64,000 nt of DNA from Seiridium cupressi (Eukaryota > Ascomycota > Sordariomycetes > Amphisphaeriales > Sporocadaceae): assembly GCA_036674765.1 (NCBI GenBank), contig JARVKI010000034.1, positions 186,001 to 250,000 on the forward strand, read 5' to 3'. Position 1 is the first letter of the stretch. Every line of letters begins with the position of its first letter. The position numbers were made by a program, and so were the translations under genes. The notes beneath the pieces were generated by a model. The model was given only the letters and a program-made list of their open reading frames with translations. It was not told the origin of the DNA and searched no databases. Positions 47,001 to 56,700 of the stretch are shown one piece after another.

Positions 47001-48304
47001 TAGGCGACGCAGGGCGCCTACAACGGTCATTCCAGTTCAAGGTCAAGTACGGGACTATATTCCGTCAAACCCGGGCTGAGGACATCATAGATCAGCAGAC
47101 TATCGAGATCTTCAGCGACCATGTCACTTATGTCGTCACGCATGTCAAGACACCATGGCATTTGCCCCATGCCGCGGACTTTAAGCTTGTGACGAAGATC
47201 GTGATTACGCACATTGCAAAGTCAAAATGTAAATTGGCCATTTTTACCAAGGTTGCCTGGTCAAAAGCTCCTGCTCTCTCAAAGAACATAGTTGAGCGCC
47301 AGGCTCTTGATGATGCCGGCATGGATGCTGAGGAGCTAGCCGAGGTCGCTACGGATCAAGTGCGCAAGATCGGGCCTCACAGTCGTACGAAACGGGCGAT
47401 TCAAATATACGGCAACATTGGGCAGCAAACGCAAGTTGTGTTGTTTTCACCGGCAGAGACGGAGAAAACAAGGAAGACGCATATCCGCCCGCATAGTCTC
47501 ACTTCCATGCTCTTTGACACTATTAGGTCATTCACGGAATCTGCAGTTACATCTGTTATCATGTGGGCATTCGCGGTGGTCAAGAAACTCTGGGATGTCA
47601 TCACTGCACAGCGCATCATGCTAATTGTCTTGGCTCTGAGCGCAGTATTCAACGTCGTGCTCTCTTCGCAAGGCGCCTCGACTTGGTGGAGCGAGCGCAG
47701 AGCCTCTGGTTTCATGAACCGCCTCGGCGTGGGACCCAATATTATGATGAGCAAGGCGATCTACCTGAGAGACTTGGACGAGGCCGCTCGTTTCTCCTCA
47801 ATCGATAATTCGTGGCCAGCCGAGGACAGCTATTGCTATTCGACCTTCCAATCGATTGCAAATAGCACGGATATTGATGCTCCGTTCGAGGATTCGGGTG
47901 CTGCTCTGTCTTCGGCAACAAGCCGGGCGACAGCTAGGAGATTGAGAAGGTCGAGGCAACGCCTTGGCGCCTATAGGCATGATTTGCTTGTTGCCATGCG
48001 CATGGTAAATAGTGTAGAGAGGGAGATGATACAAGGCGAGTGGGAGAACTGGTTGCTGGATGAGAACTTGAGGTGCGAGCAGGTCGGCGGCGTACTGAGG
48101 CTCTGGAATTCCACGTCCACTGGCAGTAAGGCAGAAAGGGGCTCGGCGGAACTCGAGAGCGAGGCAGCGCAGAAACTCCTCAAGGAGAAGGATGACAGGA
48201 AAAGGGAGGCGCTAAAGAGCTGGTACCAAGACTATTGCGGCAGCTGTAGACAGGATAAGGACGAGCTGATCAGGTTCCGGGAAGGGCTGAGCATTGGACA
48301 GTAG
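44048..48304 (+). CDS. SIP3: SIP3/LAM-type BAR-PH-VASt sterol-transfer protein
   Basis: A single exon of 1418 residues from the ATG at 44048 (MSDPALTDKVPP); the frame is open 20 codons further upstream. Domains in order: a BAR-like helical region (about 30-290, ADQVDAIERWLEGYSRTAAKL), a PH domain (about 316-419, KQGWLFLRTLTGKPVRTTWIRRWYYC split by a loop) and a disordered region with a nine-Gln tract (about 573). A GRAM-like domain (about 721-817), a VASt domain (about 943-1074, FLFGDKSF-like HVLFGDKSFVFPKLY), a membrane anchor (about 1185-1207, IMLIVLALSAVFNVVL) and a lumenal or C-terminal helical tail follow. This order is that of yeast Sip3/Lam3 and Ysp1/Lam1, ER-anchored proteins at ER-plasma-membrane contacts whose family moves sterols. 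The orthology choice between Lam1 and Lam3 is not resolved. Confidence 0.86.
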   Translation: MSDPALTDKVPPTPAAPNIPIAANRHGNPLISVLLNEAGLDSPTFRSNALHFADQVDAIERWLEGYSRTAAKLSHDMLGLEAVVNDYLSKIIPPQVVISLDHDYTALALKRISEGSREWWTHILGLAKKMDTMSAEPIRNFLQNDLRSFKETRRNLEQAQKTFDTTLARYLGQSKTKEPSAIREDAFAVYETRKVYLKTSMDFCQMAPQLRFTLDKLLVRVSSDIWREMKRSKDTSGSFGKWGQQMDRVRGWSKEMELTESTFKRELQAARREVGESSLVSFRPSRELDAYSASTVPFLGSKGPLNVNTDERAGAYSEKQGWLFLRTLTGKPVRTTWIRRWYYCRHGIFGWMVSGPQGVLTGDEIGVLLCNAKPAISEERRFCFEVKTKNQTLLLQAETQSELMGWLEVFEVAKKKAFEASVGRDTSSLPGGVDPAFAITPPSMPEFSAKSLDAQLGVDEVGQAAEKTNTLPVPGQESGGLIPRASFDVGAVAPRRSATSLGREEGESGRDHAARIMQKLDLHRKANFSSTTDTTAGLPSPGPSGGIASLISASHGLLPGYPSPIIGQAAPRPQQQQQQQQQPQTLSGPEPHAGSLAPATLASPPAPTSLSKTAVVYSSDRSLSNDSGPGLPTAIMANYWGSNAWAHEYAPKAAKPDFNPDDPFGPNSPSIKMSLAGDSGELKAPTSAHKKAISMDAKIVHPPAVKEKSPQEQFPPGYPLELKTNTAQFRLVFPSVPMDEKLVLVFRASWTTSTSERSKDSPGMAGNGRIYVTPDNMYFYGHQMGLVVAYAISLDSITEVTAAPGRDCDFVFLHLSQDAPDVQYSRISIKTFLEDMDLLHARLNLLVDDLQAEEPMEVMELINALINFENEEYDKRSPSAESWEEVSANTPVDNNTLAGRAVSPRADFAYKSRLRSAKKPAPKLQLPAHPVHYEPEDMQRKVAERTFEISAKACFHVLFGDKSFVFPKLYFERRAKQIAQGPWTVGDAGRLQRSFQFKVKYGTIFRQTRAEDIIDQQTIEIFSDHVTYVVTHVKTPWHLPHAADFKLVTKIVITHIAKSKCKLAIFTKVAWSKAPALSKNIVERQALDDAGMDAEELAEVATDQVRKIGPHSRTKRAIQIYGNIGQQTQVVLFSPAETEKTRKTHIRPHSLTSMLFDTIRSFTESAVTSVIMWAFAVVKKLWDVITAQRIMLIVLALSAVFNVVLSSQGASTWWSERRASGFMNRLGVGPNIMMSKAIYLRDLDEAARFSSIDNSWPAEDSYCYSTFQSIANSTDIDAPFEDSGAALSSATSRATARRLRRSRQRLGAYRHDLLVAMRMVNSVEREMIQGEWENWLLDENLRCEQVGGVLRLWNSTSTGSKAERGSAELESEAAQKLLKEKDDRKREALKSWYQDYCGSCRQDKDELIRFREGLSIGQ
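45768..45795 (+). repeat. polyglutamine-encoding CAA/CAG tract
   Basis: Mixed CAA/CAG codons encode nine consecutive Gln in the disordered linker between the PH and GRAM-like domains of the SIP3-like protein. The mixed codons should limit slippage. Confidence 0.85.
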
Positions 48305-49552
48305 GATCTAAGATGATACAAGAGAAGGTTTACCGATAATGATAGTGTCTTTGGGAAATGGCAGAGTGTATAATCGGGAATGAAAGAGAATAGATGGAGG
48401 GCCCATCACGTCCTTCGGTCTTGGTGAGAAAGCTTGTATACAAATATACATAGTAGAGCATCGTGTATCCATACTGGTTATCATGAGAGCCAATGCCCGA
48501 ACAAGTGGTTCCTTTCCCATTTTTGTTTTTATTTTATTTCCTTCTCTCCTTCTGCTCCTTCTTGGTCTGGAAGAATGCGTGTGGTCGTATTTCAGCTCTG
48601 GGTTTGTTATAGGTGGCAAACTGTCAGCCTGATCATCTCCTTCGTGGGGGTTAAAATTGCAGTGAATAGAGCTTGCAGCCTACTAAACGGTACCGCGCGA
48701 GATTGATGTTCCGCTGAGCCAATGAGATACCAATTTCCCTGCATCTGACGCCTTGCATGCAGCCGCAGAATCTCCTTTGCGAGGGTGACAATTGCTGGGA
48801 AATTTACCGCTTGACAGGGGCACATGGCGACAACCGGTGGCAGGAATCTTACTCTCTTTCTCTTTGTGCTTGATTAATTCAGATTATGATACCCGTATAG
48901 GCTTTTTGTCTTGAGTCAGTGGTTTAATTCTTGACAACACTACCCACGTAAGGCTGGCTATATAATTTAAAGCAACGGTCCTGTAATTATTAACGCATCT
49001 TACTTGTTATTTCCTATTGGACGATTAAGGTGTTTTGATTCTATCTAACTCCAAGTTTTATGCTCTTTCTCTGTTTTTCATGTTTAGCATGAGATAAAAG
49101 GTCAAGGTAACGGCTATAAAAGTTGTTCAAATTTAAGATAATGTGCCTTACTAAAAAAACCAAACTTCTAAACCGACCCCTTATACATTTAATGGAACTT
49201 TACTAGATCAGTATATCTTACGTCCGCTTTAGAAAGGTGTGGAAAAGGGGTTGCATGGGGAATGGTCTGGAGGGATAGCAGTCAACAGCCACGAATATTA
49301 AGGAATTCGTCCTATACAATTTCAAAACAATGCTGACGTGATGCTTCCTATAACTCACTAATCAATCTACATTCACTATGATAACTATGGTGAATGTGAG
49401 GTTGTCTTCTTCTACTCCCCGTTTCAGAAGTCGTAAAATGTCATTCAAACCCTATCCTCGCCCAAGCTGTAGACCACCCCTTCTCAGCACTAGAGTAGCG
49501 CAGTCCCAATTGCAGAATAATTGCTAGATGGAGTTGCTCAGAAGGAAGGGAC
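48305..49552. other. AT-rich intergenic region
   Basis: 1.25 kb downstream of the SIP3-like gene, markedly AT-rich from about 48840 to 49450. No coding sequence was recognised. The first part should carry the SIP3-like 3' UTR. Confidence 0.5.
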
Positions 49553-50236
49553 TTGGATGCAGTTTCATATCTCTTAGCCAAATCCATTAAGCGCACATTC
49601 AAAATGAATGTGGAGAGACCCCGGGCGTTCGCTGTCTCGAGCCCACCACTGCCCCCCTCCCTGCTCCAACAACCATCTCACGCCTTTGACGTTATCCTCA
49701 ACAAAGATCCCGCTCATTTCCAACCCGAGCCAGTTCGTCTCCGAAAGTGGTGCCCAAGGCCCTGCATGAAACCCAGCTCGCCTTGAAACCCGGCTCCTCT
49801 CTCAGGATTCTCTCATAGAATCAGTCTCTTATCCCGCAGACCTCGAAATACGCTGGTGGCAGCCCCTTGTACCGCTTCTCCGTCCTCCCGTAATGGACCG
49901 GCAGTTCACATCCCCGTCGCTCAGGTCACCCATGCTTCAAGCACCCTCATGGTACATGACGACCAACGGCCTCCTACTAGCTATTTCCTTCCCTGCTGCA
50001 GCCGGTATAGGTTTCAGGGGCATATAGATCCTAACTCTATTCTCGGCGACATCGCGAACCAGGACCATCCAGTCCTCCTTCGAGACCTCTTCGGGGATCG
50101 GGCTTGGCAGGCACCGGAGGTGAGGTTTCTCTCTTGGGAGGCGGCAGCACGTTTAGCAGCATGTGTTCCAACCATAGTACGAATCCGAGGGCTGGAGCTG
50201 TCAGATGGGTGCTTAAGCTCCTCTGCGCTTGGTTAG
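49553..50236 (+). pseudogene. probable frameshifted gene remnant of unknown family
   Basis: Coding-like sequence runs through two reading frames in relay. Frame 2 holds MNVERPRAFAVSSPPLPPSL through LRKWCPRPC, to a stop at 49786. Frame 3 is open from 49770 to a TAG at 50025-50027, with LETRLLSQDSLIESVSYPAD, EIRWWQPLVPLLRPP, SWYMTTNGLLLAISFP and ending GFRGI. Frame 2 then resumes at 50021 with HIDPNSILGDIANQDHPVLL, LFGDRAWQAPEV and AAARLAACVPTIVRIRGLEL, to the TAG at 50236. The text reads as one continuous protein despite the two shifts, and the last switch falls exactly where GFRGI meets IDPNSILGD. I do not recognise the family. Two short introns could in principle replace the frameshifts, but no good donor/acceptor pair is evident. 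Confidence 0.45.
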
Positions 50237-51262
50237 GTCTCCGGTGAGCGACGATGGGTATCTCTCTAAGAGAACGAACACGTAGCAAGACTCACAGTCA
50301 GCAACGTTGGGACCAGGACACTATAAGAGAGGAGCTATTTTCTTCTGCGTAGCGCCATTTAGATAGGTCGTCTGACTCTTCTGTCATTAAACTATAGACT
50401 GACGTCAGGACTACTTCTGATGCTTGAGGGTATCCTTGGGCTAAAGTAGGATCTGACGCGCATCCTTATGTTCCAATCAACGTCATCCATCCAGCGTACG
50501 TCGTGAGGGAGTTTCCCACTAGCATGCTTGTTGATATAGAGTGCATTTTCTTGAGGCGTATCTGAAGTACGGGCTTGACGCATCTGGTCTCGACTAACAC
50601 GGCAGTAGAATTACCAAAGGCCGCATGCAGCATGAATTTAGGGAAATCACGATATGAGACGGTCGGTCAAAAAAGTCCAAATTGAGGAGTACCGCAGAAA
50701 TGCATATTTTATTATCCACGCCGTCACAAGGTCCTTCTCCAGAGTGAGCTCTCATGCCAATGCAGTAACAGTCCGATGTATGCCGAAAATGCAAGAGTCC
50801 ATCATGAGACATTCCCTCCGAGGCCAATACCTGAACGCCTATCCGGAAGTCAGAAATGGGAACTCTTCCGCCATTTCAGCTTCGCTCTTGCGGTCTAACT
50901 GGTTCATGCATGTCTCCCTCCTGTACAAGAGCGTCTCAGGTTGCTCTGCTGCGCTCAAACAAATCTTGGAAAAGGAAAATATGCGCTCTCTGCATCCGCC
51001 TACTCCAACAATCAAAAGGGGAGATCTCGGCACAAGATGAAGAACAAACAAACATGATATGACCTCGAAACAAAACCGGTCCTTCCAGGAACGCCGCCAC
51101 GCTATGCTCCAAACATCAAAATTCATGAATATGACAATGCTGCAATGTTGTGGTGTGCACAAATGAAGCACACCTGCAAAGATGGGATACGTATGGTAGA
51201 TATACCTTCAACCAATGGCTCAAGCAAGAGGGTGAAGGCAAGGATGATCGAGCCGCAGCTGA
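50237..51262. other. intergenic region, no gene recognised
   Basis: About 1 kb between the frameshifted remnant and the stop of the LRR gene (-). A 128-codon plus-strand frame (50654-51040) lacks motifs. Confidence 0.45.
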
Positions 51263-53794
51263 TCAGGAAAGAGTTCGACCGCTTGTGATGGTCTGAACAC
51301 TTGGAGTTCGAGGTGTAGCGAGACTTGGTCGGACAGTGGATGATGGGTTGTAGTCACCAACAAAGCCAGCAGATAGGCTTGGTTCCCAACGTTCTTCGTT
51401 CAGAACGCTCAGGTAGCCATTACCAACCTGTCCTCGTAGAGTCTCAATCTTCTGTCGGTAAATCTCACCACTCGTGTTCCAATCTCGGGTATCTCTAGAC
51501 GCTGGAGTTCCTTGTTGGCTGGGGAATACCGGCGTCGCAGGAGGACCCATAATATTTGTATCGATCCGAGGAACCTCAGCTAGATTAGACGACGCTGTTG
51601 GGCGCGGTTCGGCAAAGAACGGTTGCTGGGATTCAGGTGGTTGCGAAATCCGATAGTTCCCGTCCACACCAGCCGCTGGTATCGCTGCCCCTGCCGCGAG
51701 CTCTCTGATATCGATAGACTGGCTGACTGTCTTAGTAGAATCGTTCGTAGCCAGATCGACTATCCTGCGCTTCGGTGTCCGCTTCCGCCGCGTCGAGCTT
51801 GTGTTGATCTCACTGGCGACAGCCTTCGGTTGCGGCCGTTCCTTTCTAAGGACAACCGCCTCCTTGGGAGTATCATAGACGATGGTAGGTTTGCTCACGT
51901 CGACAGCGGGTACCTCCGGCACGGGGGGTTTAACCACGGGAACAGCTGCAGGAACAGCTACCCGCTCCACAAGATATCTCTTCTCGGAGTAGGTGGGGCC
52001 GGATGCGTCAATAATGACGTCCTCGGTAAATCCAGGCGTCTTTCGGAACAGATTGAATATCGTGATACGGTAGTCACGGTGCGTACGAGTGAAAGGGTTG
52101 CCCTCGACCCAGATCTCTCGGAGATCTGGAATGCCAGTGAGCCGGGCCAATTCCATAGGGTCCGTCAGACGATTGTCTCGCAGGTCAAGTCTTTCCAGCG
52201 GGTATAGTTTCTCAACCCCGGCGATAGATTGCAAACGGTTGGCACGGAGGTTCAAAGCTGTGATGGCAGGCAAAGGATTGCGAGTCAACGAGTGCAAAGA
52301 GTCGATCATGCAATGAGACAGGTTCAGGGCGCGCAACGCAGTGAGTGTTGCCAAGCTGTCTGGGATCTGCGTGAAGAGATTCGTAGACAAGTCCAACGAG
52401 TACAATGTGTTCGCAAGTGGAGCAAGACTCGATGCTGGAATGGCAGTTAAAGAATTGTCTGCAAGGCTCAAGTGCTTCAAGAAACGCCATTTCGAAGCAG
52501 GGAAAACGCTTGCGGCCAAGAGATTCGAAGCACTATTCCTGGGGTTATGCCATGAGTCGGACAAGCTCGAGTGAGAGCTGCCAGAACCCGATCGTCGGAC
52601 TTTATAGGAGTGCCTCGTGGTGGCCGGAGTGGTATGATGGCGCGAGCTGATCGGACGCGGCGGTGAGTGGCTTCGTGGTCGGCCGGATTTGGAGGGAGAT
52701 TGTGGCTCGTCGGTCTCAATTCTAGCAACCGACGGGCGGCGACTGCCATTCAGCGAAGACGAGTCAGTACCGATCGAGCCGACAGGAAAGTCACCCAAAG
52801 AGCTGCGCGGATTGGGTGATCCAGGTGTCGACCCTGATCTATGCAGCTCGGCATGTTGCAGGGTTGGGCTCCTTCGAGGGCTTGGGTTGGTGGCAGTTGG
52901 CGAGTGTTGAGCCTTGGACGATCGACGGCGTCTCTTATCCATATCGTCCAGGACAATGTCGATGAGAATGTCAGCAGGATCATCGATACCGGCTCGCTTC
53001 AAGGTCAAAGACCGGATTTGATCCGCGAGGCGATCCCAACCAAAGAACTGCCTGAAGTCGATGCCGCTGATTTCCAGTGCCTGTAGGTTCTTAAAGACAT
53101 ACAGAGGGACGGCCGAGTCGAAAGGAAACTCTTCGTACCCACGAATCAGTCTCGCACGCCAATCGGGTGCCAGTCTCAAGCAAGGGATTTTGGTAAAAGC
53201 CGAGTAGAGATATCTCAAGTCTGCAGCAAGGGCAGCCTTCTGCTTTTCTTCCCTCGCAGCGGATATGCCGGACCCGATACCAAAGCTCGCCCAAAGAGCA
53301 GACATTCCAGACATGACGCTCCTAACACTCGAGACTGATCGGATAGACGCGACATCGGCACTACGAGTCCGCTGAGAAGGGTTGAGGAAGGATACGTAAT
53401 TGGCGGAACTCGAGGCATCATGAAGGTTCTCCAGGCGGACTTTCATAGGGCCAACGTTAATCCCAGTTTCCTCGAAGCGAGATAACAGGTAGAATAGGTG
53501 GTGCGGGGTCAGTGCCAACTTGGCTGGCTTCAAGTTATGGGACGTGAAGCTGAAGGTACCCAGTGACAGAGCTGCGGCAAGGCCTCCGGTGGAAGTAGAC
53601 GAGGAAGTCGAAGGCCGCTCGGCTAGAGGAGCTGAGGATTGGGCGCTCGGCAGTGCCGACACGCTCTGGGAGGCGCCATGCCTGGAAGTATTGGTTTGCC
53701 GTCGAAACTGCAAAGCGTTGGCCAACGCCTTTTCGTGAGTCCGCACGAAGCTGGCCAACTGCTTGATGAAGAACTCCCCGTCTTCTGAATCCAT
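51263..53794 (-). CDS. leucine-rich-repeat protein
   Basis: A single exon of 843 residues from ATG at 53794 (MDSEDGEFFIKQLASFVRTH). The N-terminal region (1-300) is a conserved-looking domain with a PH-like or unknown fold (LTPHHLFYLLSRFEETGINVGPMKVRLENL, LRYLYSAFTKIPCLRLAPDW, VFKNLQALEISGIDFRQFFGWD, split here by gaps). A basic Ser/Pro-rich disordered segment covers about 300-425. LRRs lie at about 430-580 (FLKHLSLADNSLTAIPASSL, LYSLDLSTNLFTQIPDSLA, ALRALNLSHCMIDSL, AITALNLRANRLQSIAGVEK, RLDLRDNRL) and are capped by IREIWVEGNPFTRTHRDYR-type sequence. A disordered tail follows. There is no signal peptide or membrane span, so it is probably a cytosolic scaffold. The layout recalls STK11IP/LIP1-like LRR proteins, but I am not sure of that relationship. 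Confidence 0.8.
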   Translation of the reverse strand: MDSEDGEFFIKQLASFVRTHEKALANALQFRRQTNTSRHGASQSVSALPSAQSSAPLAERPSTSSSTSTGGLAAALSLGTFSFTSHNLKPAKLALTPHHLFYLLSRFEETGINVGPMKVRLENLHDASSSANYVSFLNPSQRTRSADVASIRSVSSVRSVMSGMSALWASFGIGSGISAAREEKQKAALAADLRYLYSAFTKIPCLRLAPDWRARLIRGYEEFPFDSAVPLYVFKNLQALEISGIDFRQFFGWDRLADQIRSLTLKRAGIDDPADILIDIVLDDMDKRRRRSSKAQHSPTATNPSPRRSPTLQHAELHRSGSTPGSPNPRSSLGDFPVGSIGTDSSSLNGSRRPSVARIETDEPQSPSKSGRPRSHSPPRPISSRHHTTPATTRHSYKVRRSGSGSSHSSLSDSWHNPRNSASNLLAASVFPASKWRFLKHLSLADNSLTAIPASSLAPLANTLYSLDLSTNLFTQIPDSLATLTALRALNLSHCMIDSLHSLTRNPLPAITALNLRANRLQSIAGVEKLYPLERLDLRDNRLTDPMELARLTGIPDLREIWVEGNPFTRTHRDYRITIFNLFRKTPGFTEDVIIDASGPTYSEKRYLVERVAVPAAVPVVKPPVPEVPAVDVSKPTIVYDTPKEAVVLRKERPQPKAVASEINTSSTRRKRTPKRRIVDLATNDSTKTVSQSIDIRELAAGAAIPAAGVDGNYRISQPPESQQPFFAEPRPTASSNLAEVPRIDTNIMGPPATPVFPSQQGTPASRDTRDWNTSGEIYRQKIETLRGQVGNGYLSVLNEERWEPSLSAGFVGDYNPSSTVRPSLATPRTPSVQTITSGRTLS

Positions 53795-56700
53795 CGTTTC
53801 TGTTTACGGAGACATGGGGGAGACTTCGAGAGGCGATTCGGTTCAGGTGGGAGGATGTGTGTCGACGTTTCGTGATTGTGAGCTTGTCCGATAAGGAGGC
53901 GCAGACGTCTATAGTGTATTTCTCGGGTCGACTAGCAACTGGCTATGGCTATGGGCCAAGAACAGGTCTGGAGAAAGGGTAATGTTAGTACCAAGACCTG
54001 AAACTCGTAGTCATGGCTGTTTGTGCAGCAAAACTGATTAGAAGGCGTTGGCAAGATCAGGTTCTCCGCGACTAGTCTAGAGATGCAGATCTCGAAGGTC
54101 AGGGTCTTTTCAAAACGCCGGTACGAGTCGATGTCTGTGGTTCATGACTCGCAAGCTCAAAATTGCCAGAACGTAACCATGCAGTTCTCACACGCCGATT
54201 TCTGCCCGCGGAAAGCAACGGGCGCGGCCATGTCAGGTAAATGCGTCTCGACAACGGAGGCCAAGTCTCACTCTATCACACAAGAATCGACTGACACACA
54301 ACGGGAGGCGGGCAATGAATCAGAGGCAGGGGCAGGGACTCGTGGAAGGTAGCGCAGCAGGGCGACGCAGGCAAGGCAACTCTCGAGTCCAGTGCGATCC
54401 AAAAGCAGTGTCACGGCGAGCGCAAAAAGAAAAACACAGATAGAATACAAAAGCAGACGAGCAGGCGAGGCCACGCAGGCAGGGAATGTGAGGAAACGGC
54501 TGAGGCGTTGGTTGGGAGATACGTACCATGAAAATTATAAGCCACGGACAGGACCAGCTGACTTCTTTCGGAGAGGGCGACAACGGGCTCTGTGATTTGC
54601 AAAGCACAGGCGGGAGGGGATTAGAGGCGGAGAGAAGCTGGAGAGGTGAATTATAAGGGAACGACTCCTGTCCACAGCTCTTGATCCTTCTTTTCGCAAA
54701 CCAATAGAGCAACCACCGACGAGTCGGGAGAGTGGTAGGCGGGGAGGATCGTGAGAATGCGCTGCGGCGGTTGGAGAGGGAAATATAATAAAAGGCTCGA
54801 ACAGAGGGTCCACCCACAGCGAGCGTGCCCACACTCACTCGCAACTTCTCGGTCACAAATGCTGGTCCCAGTCTGGTGCAGGTGGGGGGCTGCAGCTGGG
54901 ATGGCCGAAGGGAGTGGGTACTGGGTTTAGCGAGAGGCTCGGGCTTCGCTGTACAGGTACTTCAACGTTCTATTGGCACCGCTGTAGCGAAATCAGTGTT
55001 CACTGGGCCGCCGCGACTGCAGCGGGAGATCGGGCGTTGCAGTGGACCTTCAGCGTTGCACCCAGCCAGCCTACAGTGGACAGCGCTGGATCACCGCTGA
55101 GAGCAACTCCACTGCACGACCTCGGAGGAAGTAGCGGAACCTCGTGCCCCTACACACTGGCGGCAAGAGTCAGATGGCCCCAGGAGATGACCAGCCAATA
55201 GGTCAGCCTGCTCGCTCGACCATCCAATAATGGGCCATTGTCTGGTCGGGTTGAGGTTGCAGTAGCACTTGCAGCTCCTCTACTGCAGCCATTGCATCCA
55301 AGTCTGAGTTGAGTAAGGCGGCCTTGATTTTGATACATCTCACATATGCAGCGAGGCCACTGCTGAACCGTTGCTCGATCTTGAGCCCCTTTTCTATGGT
55401 GTTGCAACTAGGTAGTCATACTGCCCTGGTGGTTGTTGAATGAATCAAAACAATGCGGTCGGCTAGAGGAAAGCGAGATGCCATCAACAACGCTCTAGCA
55501 ACCAGCCGCAACGACAAGGGCCCATGTTCGGAAGAGGCCCGCTCGACGCACCCTGAGGTCCCGACTCTGCGCGATGGTGTGATGGGTGTGACACCCATGC
55601 CGATAACGAGTATTTCCCTAGGCCTTCACGCTTTGCAGGCCCAGTCACCTTCAACACCCACATGAGGCCTGCCGTTGTCACGATGGCTTTATAACCACCG
55701 ACACCAGCTTCCACAGCTCTTGCTGGGAGCATTGAGAGGCCCACAAGGTCCTCAGCTGCCCGGGTCAAATGCCTTACGCTACGGATGGTCTATAATGGGT
55801 CGGGCGACTGGTAGTCCATGTGCTTGGAGATTGCGAAAGCAACAACACGCGTACAGCTTTGCTTATAAACGCGCCTCCAGGTGGTAAATGTTTACTTTCC
55901 ATTGCTCTAATGATACTCGGCTGGCTCGTTTCTGCCCTCCTAGCCTCCGACTCGGACATTGCACCTCCTACCGTCAATGCCATGCACGCCCACTAACCGG
56001 TGGTTTGATTAACCTGGTGGAGGCGAGGCATTCATAGTAACATGGTCTTTATTAAAGTCCCACGCCCGCAACAGATCCTTGCTGGGGAACCCCAGGTCGC
56101 ACGACCAGCGCGAACGCATTTCTCCTGCGATACAAAAGGAGAAATCTCATCTCCAGCTTCGCAAAGAGGCGGTGTCTCAAGTAGACCAGTCATGAAGACC
56201 GTACGATCTATCGCCAGTCGGGGACATGTCATTCGCAATATGCTTTTGGAGTCGCAGCGTCTATTCACCCTATCGGCCTCGAATTCGGGTGGCCGAGCTG
56301 CTGGAGCCATCCCTGTAGCTCACCTGGGAATTCAGGGTCTCCTAGTCGTGTCATGGGACCCTTCTCTCTTCCCTCGCTGAAGACACCTGGTTCGGTCGCT
56401 AATCTTGGCGACATGGATCCTAGCTTACGACATTTAGTCTAACTGATCTTTCCGAGTCTGTGCGGTCTCCAGACCACTAAACCTCGCCCGGAGGTTATTT
56501 AGTTGGTCGCCATCTCTTTTCAGCGCGTACATAGTACAAAATACAAGGGGAAGCACTCTTCTGCCACAACATGTCAACGGTAACCTTATCTGATCGGCCA
56601 ATACAGTACCAGAGCCAGAGACTCTCCCCTAGTAGTTCTCCTGGCCATGCGGAAACTCATCGCCTCTTCGGGACGCGTGTCGCTCTCCAAGGTTTGATCC

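Noticed and set aside
54320..54856. Minus-strand frame of 178 codons just upstream of the LRR gene
   Set aside because: It reads as Ser/Pro/Cys-rich translated leader with no domain, and is more likely 5' UTR/promoter of the LRR gene.
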